Origin: Ramazzottius varieornatus
Lineage: Eukaryota; Tardigrada; Eutardigrada; Parachela; Ramazzottiidae
Assembly (NCBI GenBank): GCA_001949185.1
Contig: BDGG01000004.1
Coordinates: forward strand, 2,288,278 to 2,352,277
DNA: 64,000 nt
Direction: 5' to 3'
Part shown: positions 49,342 through 60,900 of the stretch, one piece after another
How positions within the stretch are numbered: the stretch's first letter is position 1
How the letters are laid out: each line of letters opens with the position of its first letter
The notes under the pieces: generated by a model
The model's input: only the letters and a program-made list of their open reading frames with translations
Databases searched by the model: none
Told to the model about the DNA's origin: nothing
Position numbers and translations under genes: made by a program

Positions 49342-51432
49342 ATGGATGTCGTCGATGTTTTCATCACCAATCGTTGCTACTTCGATATGAAGATCTACCA
49401 ACTTTGGCTGGACGGCGAGCGAGGTAGACGTGCTCTTGCTAGAGCATAAATTATTATGTCGCGAACCGAAATTTGCTCAAACGCGATACGTTACAGAAGA
49501 AGGTATCTGCAAAACTACTCTGGCCATGGAGCAAATGGAAGATACACCTCAAAGCAAGCAGATAGTAAATTCCTATGTCTCGGACCAACTGCGAACATTC
49601 CATCTCCTTGAAAAGTGTCTGCATAGCCCACCTGAGCTGATTAACAACCCGGTATTCCAAATGACCGACGCGTGCAGAATATTCCTTCTCGAAAAGTGAG
49701 CATGGTTTCGTCATCTGTGAATTCGAGAAGCCGACTCGATATTCACACAACCGTATAAAATTATCTGTATAATAACGTTTAGCGTGTCTCGGCTGAGATG
49801 GGCTTAACTTTGAGTCTCTGCACCAGGTATTATTCGTTCGATCGGCACTACGTACGGACACTTCTGGGTCGGAAGTACAGCCACAGGGCCCGACGATCGT
49901 TCGAGGAAGAATGCCAGAAGATGGGAATCAAGCAGAACAGCTGTTATCGGCAAGTAAGTACACTAATACCCATTGCTTCCTGCTGTATGGGGGCTGATCT
50001 GGAAGGATTCCCGGCTGCACCATTTGGGTGGTTATACAGTACAAAATAGTGCTATAATCGTAAAAACTCCTTCGAGACTTACACACTTTGACTGCTTTCT
50101 AGTACGAAAACATCAGACGGATTTCCAAAGCAGTCGTACCCATGTTCGGACCTTCCGCAAAGAACATACAGACGAGTTTCTTTCTTCCCGAGTCCCTCTG
50201 CTGGTACGTTTTAGACAGCGGATGAAATTTTCCTGACTACTTTCTACGGTGTAGCTGAAGTAGGAATTACATGTCATTGACGAGCCTTCCATCCTGATGA
50301 CCCTTTATATATTCCAGGGATTACGCCTGTATACTGTTTCTTTCTGTTCAACGAATAGACCTGCCAGGTGCCCGGCTCGCCGACTTGACCTTCGACGACC
50401 TGGCCCACTGCAGTACAGACCTTATGAAAGGCTGGACGTTGGGTTCCCCACAAGGCGCTATGGTGCAAAAACTACCGATGGATTCCGCTGCCGTGAACCA
50501 GGAAGGTACGAAAGTTTGTCTTATAGAGCAATGTTATTTACTAACTATGATGTAGCTTTTATTGCCCGTAGGAATTTCTGATCTTCGGATCGACAAAGAT
50601 TTTCTCTATTCCATGAAAGAGTTTCGCTTTCTGCTCGAGAGAGACACAATGGAGAGCCTGAAACGGTTCGACACATTTTCCATGGAATCTCGTTCACAAA
50701 ACAGAGTGCACTATAACACTGCAGAAGGCTCGAAGCGTATTCTCATCAATGTATCGTTGCAGCAGTGTGATTCAAACCCTTTCCGGTCGGGGAACAGGGT
50801 TTTCGCCGAGTCAAGAGCTGCTTCGGGTATAGATATCAGTTCACTATCACTAGTCCTAAGCCTATGTGGCCGTTTCATTGCGAATTTCTTCATTTGATTG
50901 TAGGATTTGTGTCGAAATCTGCTCATCATGGCTCTGAACTTGCACCATTCCAAACAGCTAAAGATTATATTTACTGATGTGATGGAGAAAGTACGTCTGA
51001 AAGCTTTATTCAACTTCCACGCGGTCGCGGTTGGTCACAACACTTACTATTTGGTTTGCAGATCGTATCGCCGTTGAAAACTGCAGCTTGGTCTCGGGAC
51101 GACGTCTCTGCCTTCCTGTCGGCATTCATGAACAGAGCCCAGGACCTCAATGAATTCAAAAGGCAAGCTGAAGGCTTATTCAAGATACTGTATTTTGTGA
51201 GCAATCGGAAAAACAAGCTGCGTTCTGTGGCATCATGGATTATGAGGTCTTGGTTGAAAAAGTACGTAATGCGGGTTTGTTTATCCTAGCCGTGACGCTC
51301 GTCTTTCCGGAATGTGGAGAAGGTTCTACACAGCATTCAACTCCTGCGTCCTTCGTCTGTTTCGGGACAATGCAGTAGCTCCTGCGAATTCGTCCCTAGC
51401 TCCGGCCGCGACAACCTTGCCAAAGAAATGAT
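49342..51432 (+). CDS. FIBP: FGF1 intracellular-binding protein (FIBP), with a frame break near the start
   Basis: Exons at about 49342-49695, 49827-49953, 50103-50203, 50318-50505, 50572-50665, 50763-50826, 50905-50991, 51063-51163 and 51291-51432 (TGA) give roughly 410 residues. FIBP landmarks in order: MDVVDVFITN, YQLWLDG, RTFHLLEKCLHSPPELI (human RTFHMLERLLHAPPKLL), YYSFDRHYVRTLLGRKYS, SCYRQYENIRRISKAV, LMKGWTLGSP, IDKDFLYSMKEFRFLLERD, LIMALNL and MWRRFYTAFNSCVLRLFRD (human LWDRYMGTLRGCLLRLYHD). FIBP binds acidic FGF inside the cell and is tied to mitogenic signalling; its biochemical role is poorly known. Two oddities: the frame breaks after LDG, fixed either by a one-base error or by a 19-nt intron (49424-49442); and the last intron seems to start with GC (AAAAG|GCAAG), since the only GT alternative would leave a 28-nt intron. 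The gene is otherwise well preserved. Confidence 0.9.
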
Positions 51433-52132
51433 AGGAGTTTTGCTAAATGAGGTTTTGTTGCCAAGTTTTCGATATTTCTTTTTGTTGTTTTATCGTGTTA
51501 TAGCCTTCCAGACGGCGGGCTAGTATTCATTCAGCTCTTCGTACTAATTTCCATTTCCTTGTACCTAAACTAGAGTGGATTTGACCAAGCCTTGGTCGGA
51601 TCAATTGGTCAACTTCTTGGTCAATATTGGTCGACGAAAAATTGACCAATGGTCAGAAAAAGTTTGACCAATCGTCTTTGGTCAAACCATTGGTTTGGCC
51701 AATGGTCAACGATTTTGGTCAATTGGTCAAACTTTTGACCAATTGACTCGACAAGAGCTTGGTCAAATCCACTCTAACCTAAACTAAAGGTCGGACACAT
51801 TTTTTGAGAGAATTAAACGGGAACAAAAGCGAAATTCAGTGTAAAGGGTAAAACGAAAAAAAAAACACGTTGGTTTCGAGATAAACTGATACTGAATCAG
51901 ATTATTCAGTTACCGCAATAACATACTGTGTCTTACACAGTACCATCTGTACAATTAGATTAAATTAAAGGACGTCTTATAAAAATATCTCAAATATAAT
52001 TGGCTTTGCGGGGATCGATTAAGGAACAAGACAAAATCGTCTTCAGCGTAATAGGTAAATCTTTCTTCACGAGGTGTTCGAGGAATGGCACCGACCGTCC
52101 GGCGTATGATTTGCTATATTGTAACTGCGATT
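51433..52132. other. Convergent gap between FIBP and TFIIA
   Basis: Contains the TTGGTCAA MITE (51573-51774) and an A/T-rich stretch. No reading frame of note. Confidence 0.5.
51573..51774. mobile_element. 202-bp TA-flanked MITE packed with TTGGTCAA-type motifs
   Basis: Perfect 18-bp inverted ends GAGTGGATTTGACCAAGC, with TA outside both. Between them the word TTGGTCAA or its complement TTGACCAA, in full or one base off, occurs about a dozen times in both orientations, so the element can fold in many registers. No coding capacity. It lies 140 bp after the FIBP stop, in the convergent gap before TFIIA. Confidence 0.88.
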
Positions 52133-54193
52133 CTAGAACTCTGCGTCACCAGTCGCCTTGTGAAAAACATACGACTTTCCTGCAAGCACAACGCGTCAGC
52201 ACCAGAAAGAGCGCTTGTCAATATCAATGGGACAAACAGAAGAAACCGCAAACTTATACATACCGTTCAAGTTGCACATTCCACTTTTCAGGTGAAACTT
52301 CCACTTGTTCCGTACTCTGTTAACCTGCAGAAACCATTTAAAGTTAGCAAAATCTTGCGGTCTGGTTGTCTCGTTGGTCAAACTAAGAAACCACCTTTTC
52401 GTACTGGCAGACGACCACGTCTTCTATCGCATCCTCAAATTCGTTGCCATCCTCATCGTCGTCGTCATCATCGCCGGAACTGATCTCTTCCTAGAATAAT
52501 GTCTGGTTACTGACAGACTTTAGACGAGTTTAGAGAGACTCGATCACCTTTTCAAGCCTCTCCGTTTCTGATATAGGACTTGTCGAAACCTTCTGCTTTT
52601 TTGAAGGCGGCTTCCCGAGACTTCCGGGTGGAGAGTCCAGATCTGCGTCACTGAGATCTTCAAACTCGTCATCGTCGTCATCATCATCCCGACCATCGAG
52701 TTGCGAGACGAATGTCTGAGGATCCTTTCGCGCTGTTGCATTGGCCGAGTTGGCCACACTGGCAACGCTGACAGAATTACCCAACTGTATAGTGGAGTTA
52801 CCGGGAAGTAAAAGGGCAGGCGCGTGGTTCCCCGAACCATCAGCTATGTGTATCACAGAAGACTGTCCTCCACTGGGAGAATTCGTTGGGAACCGCACAA
52901 CTGACTGGTTTCCCAACTGATATAAACCCGCAACTACAAAAGACAAACACGTGACATCAGCGTAGTGCGCCGGCAGACCCGTTAAAGCTTGATGTGTGGT
53001 CAACGTCTGTTCTCACTTACGGTTTGCGGCAGGAATACTGGCGTACTGTTGGCCGTTATTCAGCGTAACGACGCTGGTAGGTCGGAGAGATCCCTGCATG
53101 GTATTCGCCAACTGGCGAACATTGACTGGGTTGTTGTTCTGAGCACCGCCTCGTTGCATGCTTTGCTGTTGCTGCTGAACGACTTGTTGCTTATTGAGAC
53201 GGAAGAGCTCTTCCATCACCTGCTGGTCTATGGGTAGCTGGCGGATGACACCTTGTGGATACCGCATCTGCCCACTGGCTTGTGACGAACTCGGGTTCTG
53301 GACCTGCATTTGATAGTGATGCTGAGGTTGATTCTGAGACGTGACTGCAAAAACAGCTCAGCTGAATGGATATCATCACAACATTAGCGCGTAGTGTTAC
53401 TACGTACCGATTGTGGACGGTCTGGACTGCACAGGTGCGGACATCTGGTTTGCTTGCATGTACCGCGCTAGGTTATCTTGACCAGGAAGCGCGTACATGC
53501 CACTGTTATAATTGGGCGTCTGCTGCGAGGCCATACTGGGTGCCTGGTGCGACAGCTGCTGTGAAGAGGTACCTAGGCTCGAGCTTTGAAGATGTAACAG
53601 ACGATCGCTGGATAGTCCGCTGGTCTGTTGACTACTTGATGCTGCTGCAGGGTTGACTCGGAATGGCTGATGAGGTAGCGAATGTGAAGAGGTAGCAGGG
53701 TTCATCACTTCGAGCTGAGGCTGGGTCGGAGGAGCCTACGAAGAACCCATGATAGTGATATGAATGTAGGAAGAGGGAATAGTTTCAGTAAGTGGCAACT
53801 TGCGAAGTCCCACCTGAGGTTGTTGCGAGGTCCCCGCCTTGGCTGCTTTTGATGGCGTCGGAGAAGCGGACTTTGACGTCGTTGCCCCCGCCTGAGCGTT
53901 CTTGGCTCGTCCGGAACCTCGGCCTGAGGTCTTCGGTGCGTGAGCCGCCGCGTCATTCTCCGAAAGTGCTGTGTCCTTCTGGTAGTCAAGACCCGCTTTC
54001 GTTAGCTTCGCTTCCCATAGCTGCAAGGCAAGAACGTTCAGCTCGATCTGTCTAAGAGGATGGGTTCAAAATCACAATTGAAACGTACATCTTTCAGCTC
54101 GTTGAGTGTCGACTCATCCAGATTTTCTTCTTCCCATACCGTCTTCAGGCTCTGGTCGAAGAGCTGCTCAACAACTTCCCGGTAGAACTTTTT
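52133..54193 (-). CDS. GTF2A1: Transcription initiation factor TFIIA subunit 1 (alpha/beta precursor)
   Basis: Eight minus-strand exons join in frame: 54193-54089, 54020-53814, 53735-53408, 53344-53021, 52933-52548, 52490-52395, 52324-52264 and 52179-52133 (TAG). This gives 517 residues, lacking only the first few from an unfound first exon. The N-terminal four-helix-bundle part reads FYREVVEQLFDQ ... LNELKDLWEAKL (human YRSVIEDVINDV ... LMELKTLWENKL). The long middle is Gln/Ser/Asn-rich linker (VVQQQQQSMQ, NNGQQYASI). An acidic stretch (SSGDDDDDDEDGNEF) precedes the C-terminal beta-barrel part: VVVCQYEK, VRNKWKFHLKSGMCNLNG, KSYVFHKATGDAEF (human KNKWKFHLKDGIMNLNG, FSKAIGDAEW). TFIIA binds TBP and upstream DNA and stabilises TBP-TATA; the precursor is cut by taspase-1 in many animals, usually at a QLDG-D/G site. 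Here QLDGRDDDDD occurs just before the acidic stretch, which fits such a site. Confidence 0.97.
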
Positions 54194-55043
54194 CTGTAAG
54201 AAGAATCACATGCTCAGTGTGAGACACAATGACACCGAACATTTTTCTCCAGTTTCTCTGTTGTTTAATTTGGTACTTTGTGCTGAGAAACTTAGGGGTC
54301 ACACTCTCATGCTTCTGGGAAGTACCTGTTGAAAGGGTCTCGTGAATCGACTTTCTCCGCGCGACTCTGATCACACCTCGACCTAAGCTCGCTTATATTC
54401 GCGGTAAGTGCAGAGGTACTGTATCAATCGTGGGTGCATTTGAGATAGCGAGGTCAGACCACGGACTAAATTATAAGCTTCATTATAAGCATCAAGACAC
54501 CTGGTACAGTAGGTGACATCGTGACCGACCCAGATCAGATGAAAAAGCGACTCAACCGAGCCCTGTCCAACTTCAACAATCAATGTGTCTTCACCGTCCA
54601 AACTTCAGTTTCCCTTCTAGACACTAAAGCTACACGAACTAATCCTCAAGAGGTCCCCGTATATATCAACTCGACACATCCACACGAGTATACAGAAATT
54701 CAAAATTCCTTCGTCGTTACCCATGTCATCATAGAAGCGACAATCAACGCATACTATCGCATATCAAGATATCCAGATTAGTCGGGCCTATCGTCGTGCT
54801 ACGTTCTATCTCCGCTCCATGGCAGCACCACAGTCCCTTGTTCTCACCAAAAGCCGTCGCTTTTCGAAGAAGTGTTTGAGTAAGAAGCTGGACTTACGGT
54901 CACTTAACTTACCACAGAATTCGAGCTCATTCCTTGGCGATCCTTTCGGTTGATTGATAGAATCGCGGGCGGACTTGGGGCAGCCGTCCAAGTCGAAAAA
55001 TTCAAAACAGAAACTGAAGCTTATATAGGCATCTGTGAATCCA

Positions 55044-55270
55044 TTTAATGCCCGGGCGAAGCTTTTCAGTAAGGCGTGGCCCACTGATGTCATATGGAGC
55101 CCGCTGTGAGACAATAACTAGTCACATTGAAACTGAAACCAACCAGCAGGCTTTTTTGGGGTAAAGCAAACTTTTTGACTGGTTGAAACCCTCTATTTTT
55201 CTCGGTGACCGCTCCATACCGCACTGCGCGATCTGGCCACGCCTTACTGAAAAGCTCTGCCCAGTGCTCA
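55044..55270. mobile_element. MITE copy B, related to 32433-32647
   Basis: Inverted arms share AGCTTTTCAGTAAGGCGTGG. The right end, read inward, starts TGAGCACTGGGCAGAGC, close to TGAGCAGTGGGCAGAGT of copy A, and both copies continue with CATATGGAGC- or GTATGGAGCGG-type sequence inside the arms. The left outer end is more diverged, so this copy is older. About 227 bp, no coding capacity. Confidence 0.78.
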
Positions 55271-55546
55271 CTTTAGTCCTTGGCGAAGAGAGGAAGAGAG
55301 AGAAACTGGGCACGCCCTTAATTTTAACGGACGTTGTAACTGGTCGGTACTGCAAGAACGATCCCGCTTCGCCCAGGCAGTTGTTGCCGGATTGCAAGCG
55401 CTTCGCCGTGAAAACCAGCCCGATCGGACGGAGTGTCCGCTTCGCATTACTCGCATCACCCACAGCATTCAAAGCCGCGATGACGTAACGTACCGCGGCT
55501 GGAAATCAAGATGGGCTCGCAATCAACCGTCACAAAGTACAAGCTA

Positions 55547-56416
55547 CGAGGTAGAGGACATTATTCGGACACAGCAAATTTCGCGTCACAATTTGGACAC
55601 AGTTATTCAGCGTAGTTACTGGATAGATTGACCTCATGTTTAGTTTTCAATATAGATGATCCCTTTATCTATCGCACTTTGTAGTCTCAAGAACATCGGA
55701 TGGTCAGAACTTGTTAAAGGAGGTCTCAAAAAGGGAAGGGTCTTCCTAATGTTAAAAAGCCTACAAAATCGAGGTGAGTGAGGCCACCAGAGGCGCTTGA
55801 GTCGTCGGGATTAACAATTTGCTATACGTCACAAACTTGGTTTAACATGGGTCTGGGTTTTACAACTGATAGGCAGCTTGAAGCCTACTTGATGACGTAA
55901 TATCGTATGGTCGACATGGTCTGATGCAATACCACATTGCCAATTTTCCATTTACTTTCTCCTTCCCTTTGTGTGATATTTCCATCTCCCAACCATGCCT
56001 TCCCTTTCTAAGCTGAAGACAGCATCTCAGGTATTCAAGGAGCTACCGATGGATGCAGCTCTCCACGATGTGAAGAATGGGCAGAGCCTCAAAGGTGCTG
56101 CGAGGCTGCATGGAGTTAGCCGTACAACACTGAGAAACCGGACACAGAATGACTGGTCCTTTGTTTCCGCTCTGATATGACCATTCACTATGTGGATGTG
56201 CTGATGTCAATCAGGGCAAAACGTAACTTCATGGGAAGCTCAGCTGGCATGTGAAGCTTAAACAGCGATATTAGAAGATGCTGCAGAGCGAAATTGCAGT
56301 TCGGTATCAGCTTCAGTGTGAGTAAGATGGAACGCACTGTGGTGCCACCCTATACCGCAACTGTGTCCAAATTGTGACGCGAAATTTGCTGTGTCCGAAT
56401 AATGTCCTCTACCTCG
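55547..56416 (+). mobile_element. 870-bp pogo/Tigger-type deletion derivative with perfect 58-bp inverted repeats
   Basis: The 58-bp ends (55547-55604 and 56359-56416) are exact reverse complements, beginning CGAGGTAGAGGACATTATTC, with TA outside both as target-site duplication. Each arm repeats GGACACAG/TTTGGACACAG internally. The only reading frame of note is a 61-residue HTH protein at 55995-56180; the DDE catalytic region of a full element is missing. Perfect arms suggest recent movement using a transposase made elsewhere. Confidence 0.93.
55995..56180 (+). CDS. Small psq/CENP-B-type HTH protein inside the Tigger derivative
   Basis: 61 codons from ATG to TGA. Residues 17-48 read MDAALHDVKNGQSLKGAARL then HGVSRTTLRNR, the pipsqueak/CENP-B N-terminal helix-turn-helix (pattern A...V..G..S...AA...GV...TLR.R) that binds transposon ends. 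It stops right after this domain, where a full transposase would continue. It may be a relic, or could act as a DNA-binding competitor of the full enzyme; nothing shows expression. Confidence 0.7.
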   Translation: MPSLSKLKTASQVFKELPMDAALHDVKNGQSLKGAARLHGVSRTTLRNRTQNDWSFVSALI

Positions 56417-57954
56417 TAGTGAATCTATAATTCTTTGTTCTTTCCGCTTTTTAGCCTTTTTCTCATCCGTGATTTTCTCCGATCGAAAAACATGGTTTAG
56501 GTTGCCAATATTGCTTCAGTGGGTTCGTTCTGTTAATTCTGTCATTGGTTGTAGGTATCCCTGCATGGCTGTGTCCGATGACCACTGTATACAGACCGTT
56601 TAACCAACCGGCTGGACTGAGCACTGTGCTCTGCAGTGCGGAGTCTGGATAATGAGAAATGGTGATTGGTGAGACACGGGATTCGGACAAAGCGGCGTCC
56701 GGGTCCGGGATGGCTTACACAAGCAAAGATGGATGAGTCATCAAAGACGTCACGGGCTTCGTCTGGTCGATATTATTCTCCATCATCCCTGTTCTCTATC
56801 ACATCTCACATTCAGCCCGTAGCATGTGCTCGTCCCCCTTCCGTTCCCGATATGCCACTCCATGGAAAAGGGAAGACAGAGGCTGGTGTGCCTTCATACT
56901 CAGCTATACAGGTTTGGAGCGATTAACGCTTGATGTTTTCGATTGCTTTGGCAAAGTTTTTGCCGTGTGGTCCAATTTGCAGTGTGTTCTGCATGTAGCT
57001 GTCCCGTCGTCAACTTCCTGCGCCGATGTGCTCCCGACGAGGCAGGGTACAGAATCGTTTACTCGACGAGACCATTCGCACACTACACAAAGGTATTTTG
57101 TCCACACGCTATTGCGAATTCCTGGGACGCGAGCGTAGTTTGGTGTGCTGCCTGGGTACCTGACTCGACGCGCCTTTTGGCATATCCTGCTCGCACCACG
57201 TGAAAACTCTTCCGGAGCCCAACTGACCTTCCTGGAAACTTAGACGTCGACGACAGTATTTCGTTATCAACGGTGAGTTACCTTGTACAGTTCGAACTTT
57301 ATAGTACTCTTATCTTGCCTACGTGCCGTATGGCGCTGCACCGTCACAGGCTCGCACCTTCCATCGAGTGGCATTGGTAATGGCCATCCACCACGAACCT
57401 GTTAGTTCGCGCTGACATGCGCAAAACGGTGCTCGGCTTTTCCTTGTCGACACTAAGTTTTTTGAACGTTCGTGCATCGTGAGATATGAGTACCCAGCGC
57501 TAAGCATGTTCTCTTGAGAGCAAAGTTAGTCTAGCTGGCTAACTCGGTATTTGAGTGAAGTATGCAAAATTTTGAAATCGCGGTTGTTGTTTTCCTTCGC
57601 GAAATTCCCCGGGAACGCTGTTTTCGATCCAGCGATATTTTCTGAGATCCATCAGTATGGGACATTTGTGTATGGCCCATAGTGCGAACCAGCTTCACGA
57701 GCTGATGGTAAGATTCCTTCTCGATGGTCCATATTGCCGTCGTGGAAGCGGTCAAGTCGGGAAGGGGAACTATCTACTGAATTAGCAGACAAGCTTCATA
57801 ATTGTTCTTGATAGGCTGGTTCCATCGGCTAATTCGATAATGAATAGTTAATCATGGGTACCATACAATCTCTCTGTACTTGCCAGTGGTTGTTTTCTGT
57901 GTTGCAGGGGATATTTGAAGCAAGATCAAGAGACAGCGCAGCGAACCCACGGTG

Positions 57955-60900
57955 ATGTCAAATGAACGGCGATTACGTATGGGACTGAAGTTGACGTTGG
58001 AAGACTCAACGTCAAGCGCCAGCAGTGCCAAAGCTAATCAGCAGCCATGGTCGATTTCTGCCGCGTCAACGCCCTGCGGTCCCTCCTTTTCCAAAGCCCG
58101 AACTCCCACCAGCTTCTCAGCCGTAAATACCCCAGCCAGTCCCTCGACGCACCTCGACATCCTTCAGTGCCTCACACTACAAGGAAGAACTCCAACAGGT
58201 GCTGCCCATTGCTTTCTCCTTAGGAAACGCCGACATTAAAATCAAATTTTCAAAACCACTGACATGAATTATTTTACTGGTTTTTAAAAAATGTTTTTCT
58301 TCTCAGTTTTCTTGCAGCATTTACGTACTCGTTCTTCGATAACTGTAAAATTCAGTTCTGCTGACACCTGTACCCTTCGATATTATCATTTTTCATAGGT
58401 ACTCCAACCAACGAGGCTCTTCCGGCTTTCCCGTCCGGTTTCCCCTGTGGATTTCCGGGTTCGCCAGCCGGAGCCAGTGGAAGCTTCGGACTGAACAGTC
58501 CTTTAGAGACCAGTTCCAACAAGTTGCCAATGGGGCCTAAGGCTGTTCTACCTGAGGAACTAGCCAAGCGCATGCGGCGACCCAAACCCTTCTTGTTGCT
58601 CGACTGTCGGCCCGAGTTTATGTTCAGAATGAATCACATTTACGGAGCCGTTAATGTGAACATAAGTGATCGTTTAACGCGTCGGCGTCTACAAGGCAAA
58701 GTCTCCGTCTTTGACGTCCTCTCAACCAAGGAGGCCAAGGCACTGTACCGCAAACGAGTTCTTCGCGAAGTGATCGTATACGACGAGAGCACCATGGACT
58801 GGACGGGACTTCCACCCGTGCATCCCCTGCAGCTCCTTCTCAGCTCACTGAGGAACGATGGAAAAGATCCAGCTGTTCTAATAGGTAAGAGCCATGTTTG
58901 ACTATGTTCCGCTCATCATTTCAAGCCTGTGTATATATTTGGGTAACTATTCCTCCAAGTCACCATAAGACTTTCTTACATGTATGTTTAGTTAAGAATA
59001 ATTGGCAAGACGATACGCTTGATATTGTGGATGATTCATGCCGGCCATGTTTGTTTGGCCTTCTTCGACATCCATATTCGTCCACGAGTGTATCTAGATT
59101 ATTCTCACACTGTTCATTGAGAAAGCATGAGAGTTCATCCGAAAAGCTCTCGAGCGGCACCAGGGTACCGCGCAGGAAACTCTCCACAACTCCCCGCATG
59201 TCTGAATAACCACTAACGCCAGTGTAAAACAATGTGCCGAAAAGCTCCGATCCGAGAAAGTAGATGGGCAAAGTGGATCGTTTCCACGTGCGCAACTTAT
59301 TCTGCATGTCTCGAGCGATAAAGTCGGTGCGACTTTGCTGTGACTATGTTGAAAGTCTCTGACGGCCTTCCAAGTCAAGGATATTCATTCCATATATCAT
59401 GCTAACCCGTATTTATAGTTTCAATGATGTAAAGTAGTCATCAGGAAGTAGCGCTTTTAAGGGTAACTAGGTTAAAGCTGATGCGGGGTCAGTTGGCGGG
59501 ATGAAGTACGAGATCGAGCACAACTTTGTCGTCTTATCTAACACTGAAGTCTCTCTATCGCGCTATATCCGACTACTAAATATCTTGGCAAACTATGTAT
59601 TGACTGCTGCGGTTGAAATATATGCGACTGTGAGTCACAAGTTTTGACGGTCTAAAAATGCTTGGTGTGTCATAGTATTTCAGCAGCAGATGTTCGCATG
59701 GAGGCACTTTAGTCAGAGCTCATCACCGTGAAGCTACGGTTAGTTTGCTTCTCCATTTAGCGCAACATATATAAGTTGACCGAGGTACATAGTACATACT
59801 GTCGAAATATACGTACTTGCTTGTCGAAAAGGCACCACCATACATAGTCGATTGACTTTTGCGCGATGGTGTACCGTATAATTCGACGTAAACACACGCC
59901 GCACTTTTTTGGCTCTTAGTCAAGCTCAACATTCGCAGTGACGCATAAGTTTCTTACAAATCTGAAACTGCGAGTTTAGTTAGGTGTGCTTTCCGGAGAT
60001 CCCAACCACCACTCTTTTCCTCGTTGTTCATTCATCACACAGACGCTTGGTCTGACTAATTATACCGATATATTGCTGGGTCGATCTTTGAGGAGGACAA
60101 TATGGCCAAATGCGCAAATGGAAACACTAGCTACGGGAAGATGCGATCGGCCCAATTGACCTTTTGTTGCTTGACAGGCGGCTTTACGGACTTTCATGCC
60201 CAATATCGGGAACTCTGCGACGGAACCGTCATGAAGCCTGCTCAAAACGTTCCGACTGGTCCTTTGCTCGGAAGCCCCACCAATTCGCCCACCGACATCG
60301 ACCTGGAAAAGGTGGAAGCTTCGCAGGTTCTTCCTTTCCTGTATTTGGGCAATGAGAGAGATGCAGCTGATATGAATCGACTTGCTAGTCTCAAAGTCAC
60401 CCATGTTCTCAACGTTACTTCGCATTCGCCCTGCCATTACGAGAAGGAAGGGATTCGGTACAAACGATTACCGGCATCGGACAGTGGGCAGCAAAATTTG
60501 GCGCAGTATTTCAAAGAAGCCTTTGAGTTTATCGGTAAGCCTTGCATCTGAAGAAAAACCTCATAAAACCAATAGTTATTATCTCCTGAAGCAAGCAAAA
60601 CTAAGTGCTGTTGAAATAAGATGGCAAACGAAACGTACGAGCGCCATTTCAAGTGGCGCACGGGCACAGCTATATTGGCTGGAAGCGAGCGCCACTGTGG
60701 GTTAGCAATCTTGCAACTTTTCTTTGCGGGATGAAATTGATGAAATTTTTTTTTATTCTAATTTGTTTTCAATCGCTGTATATCTGAGTTGAAGAATTAT
60801 GTTTGAGGTTTCCGCTGTTCTTTCTAGATGAAGCACGGAACGCCAGTTGCAACGTTCTCATACATTGTCAAGCTGGGGTCTCTCGGAGCGCGACGATCGT

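Larger units (their letters stand above)
54194..57954. other. 3.8-kb region between TFIIA and DUSP10-like with transposon relics
   Basis: Holds the start of TFIIA (first exon not found), MITE copy B (55044-55270), an 870-bp Tigger-type derivative (55547-56416) and the 5' UTR of the phosphatase gene. A splice acceptor (GTGTTGCAG, ending at 57907) just upstream of the ATG suggests a spliced 5' UTR. A 72-codon minus-strand frame at 54601-54383 matches nothing. Confidence 0.5.
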
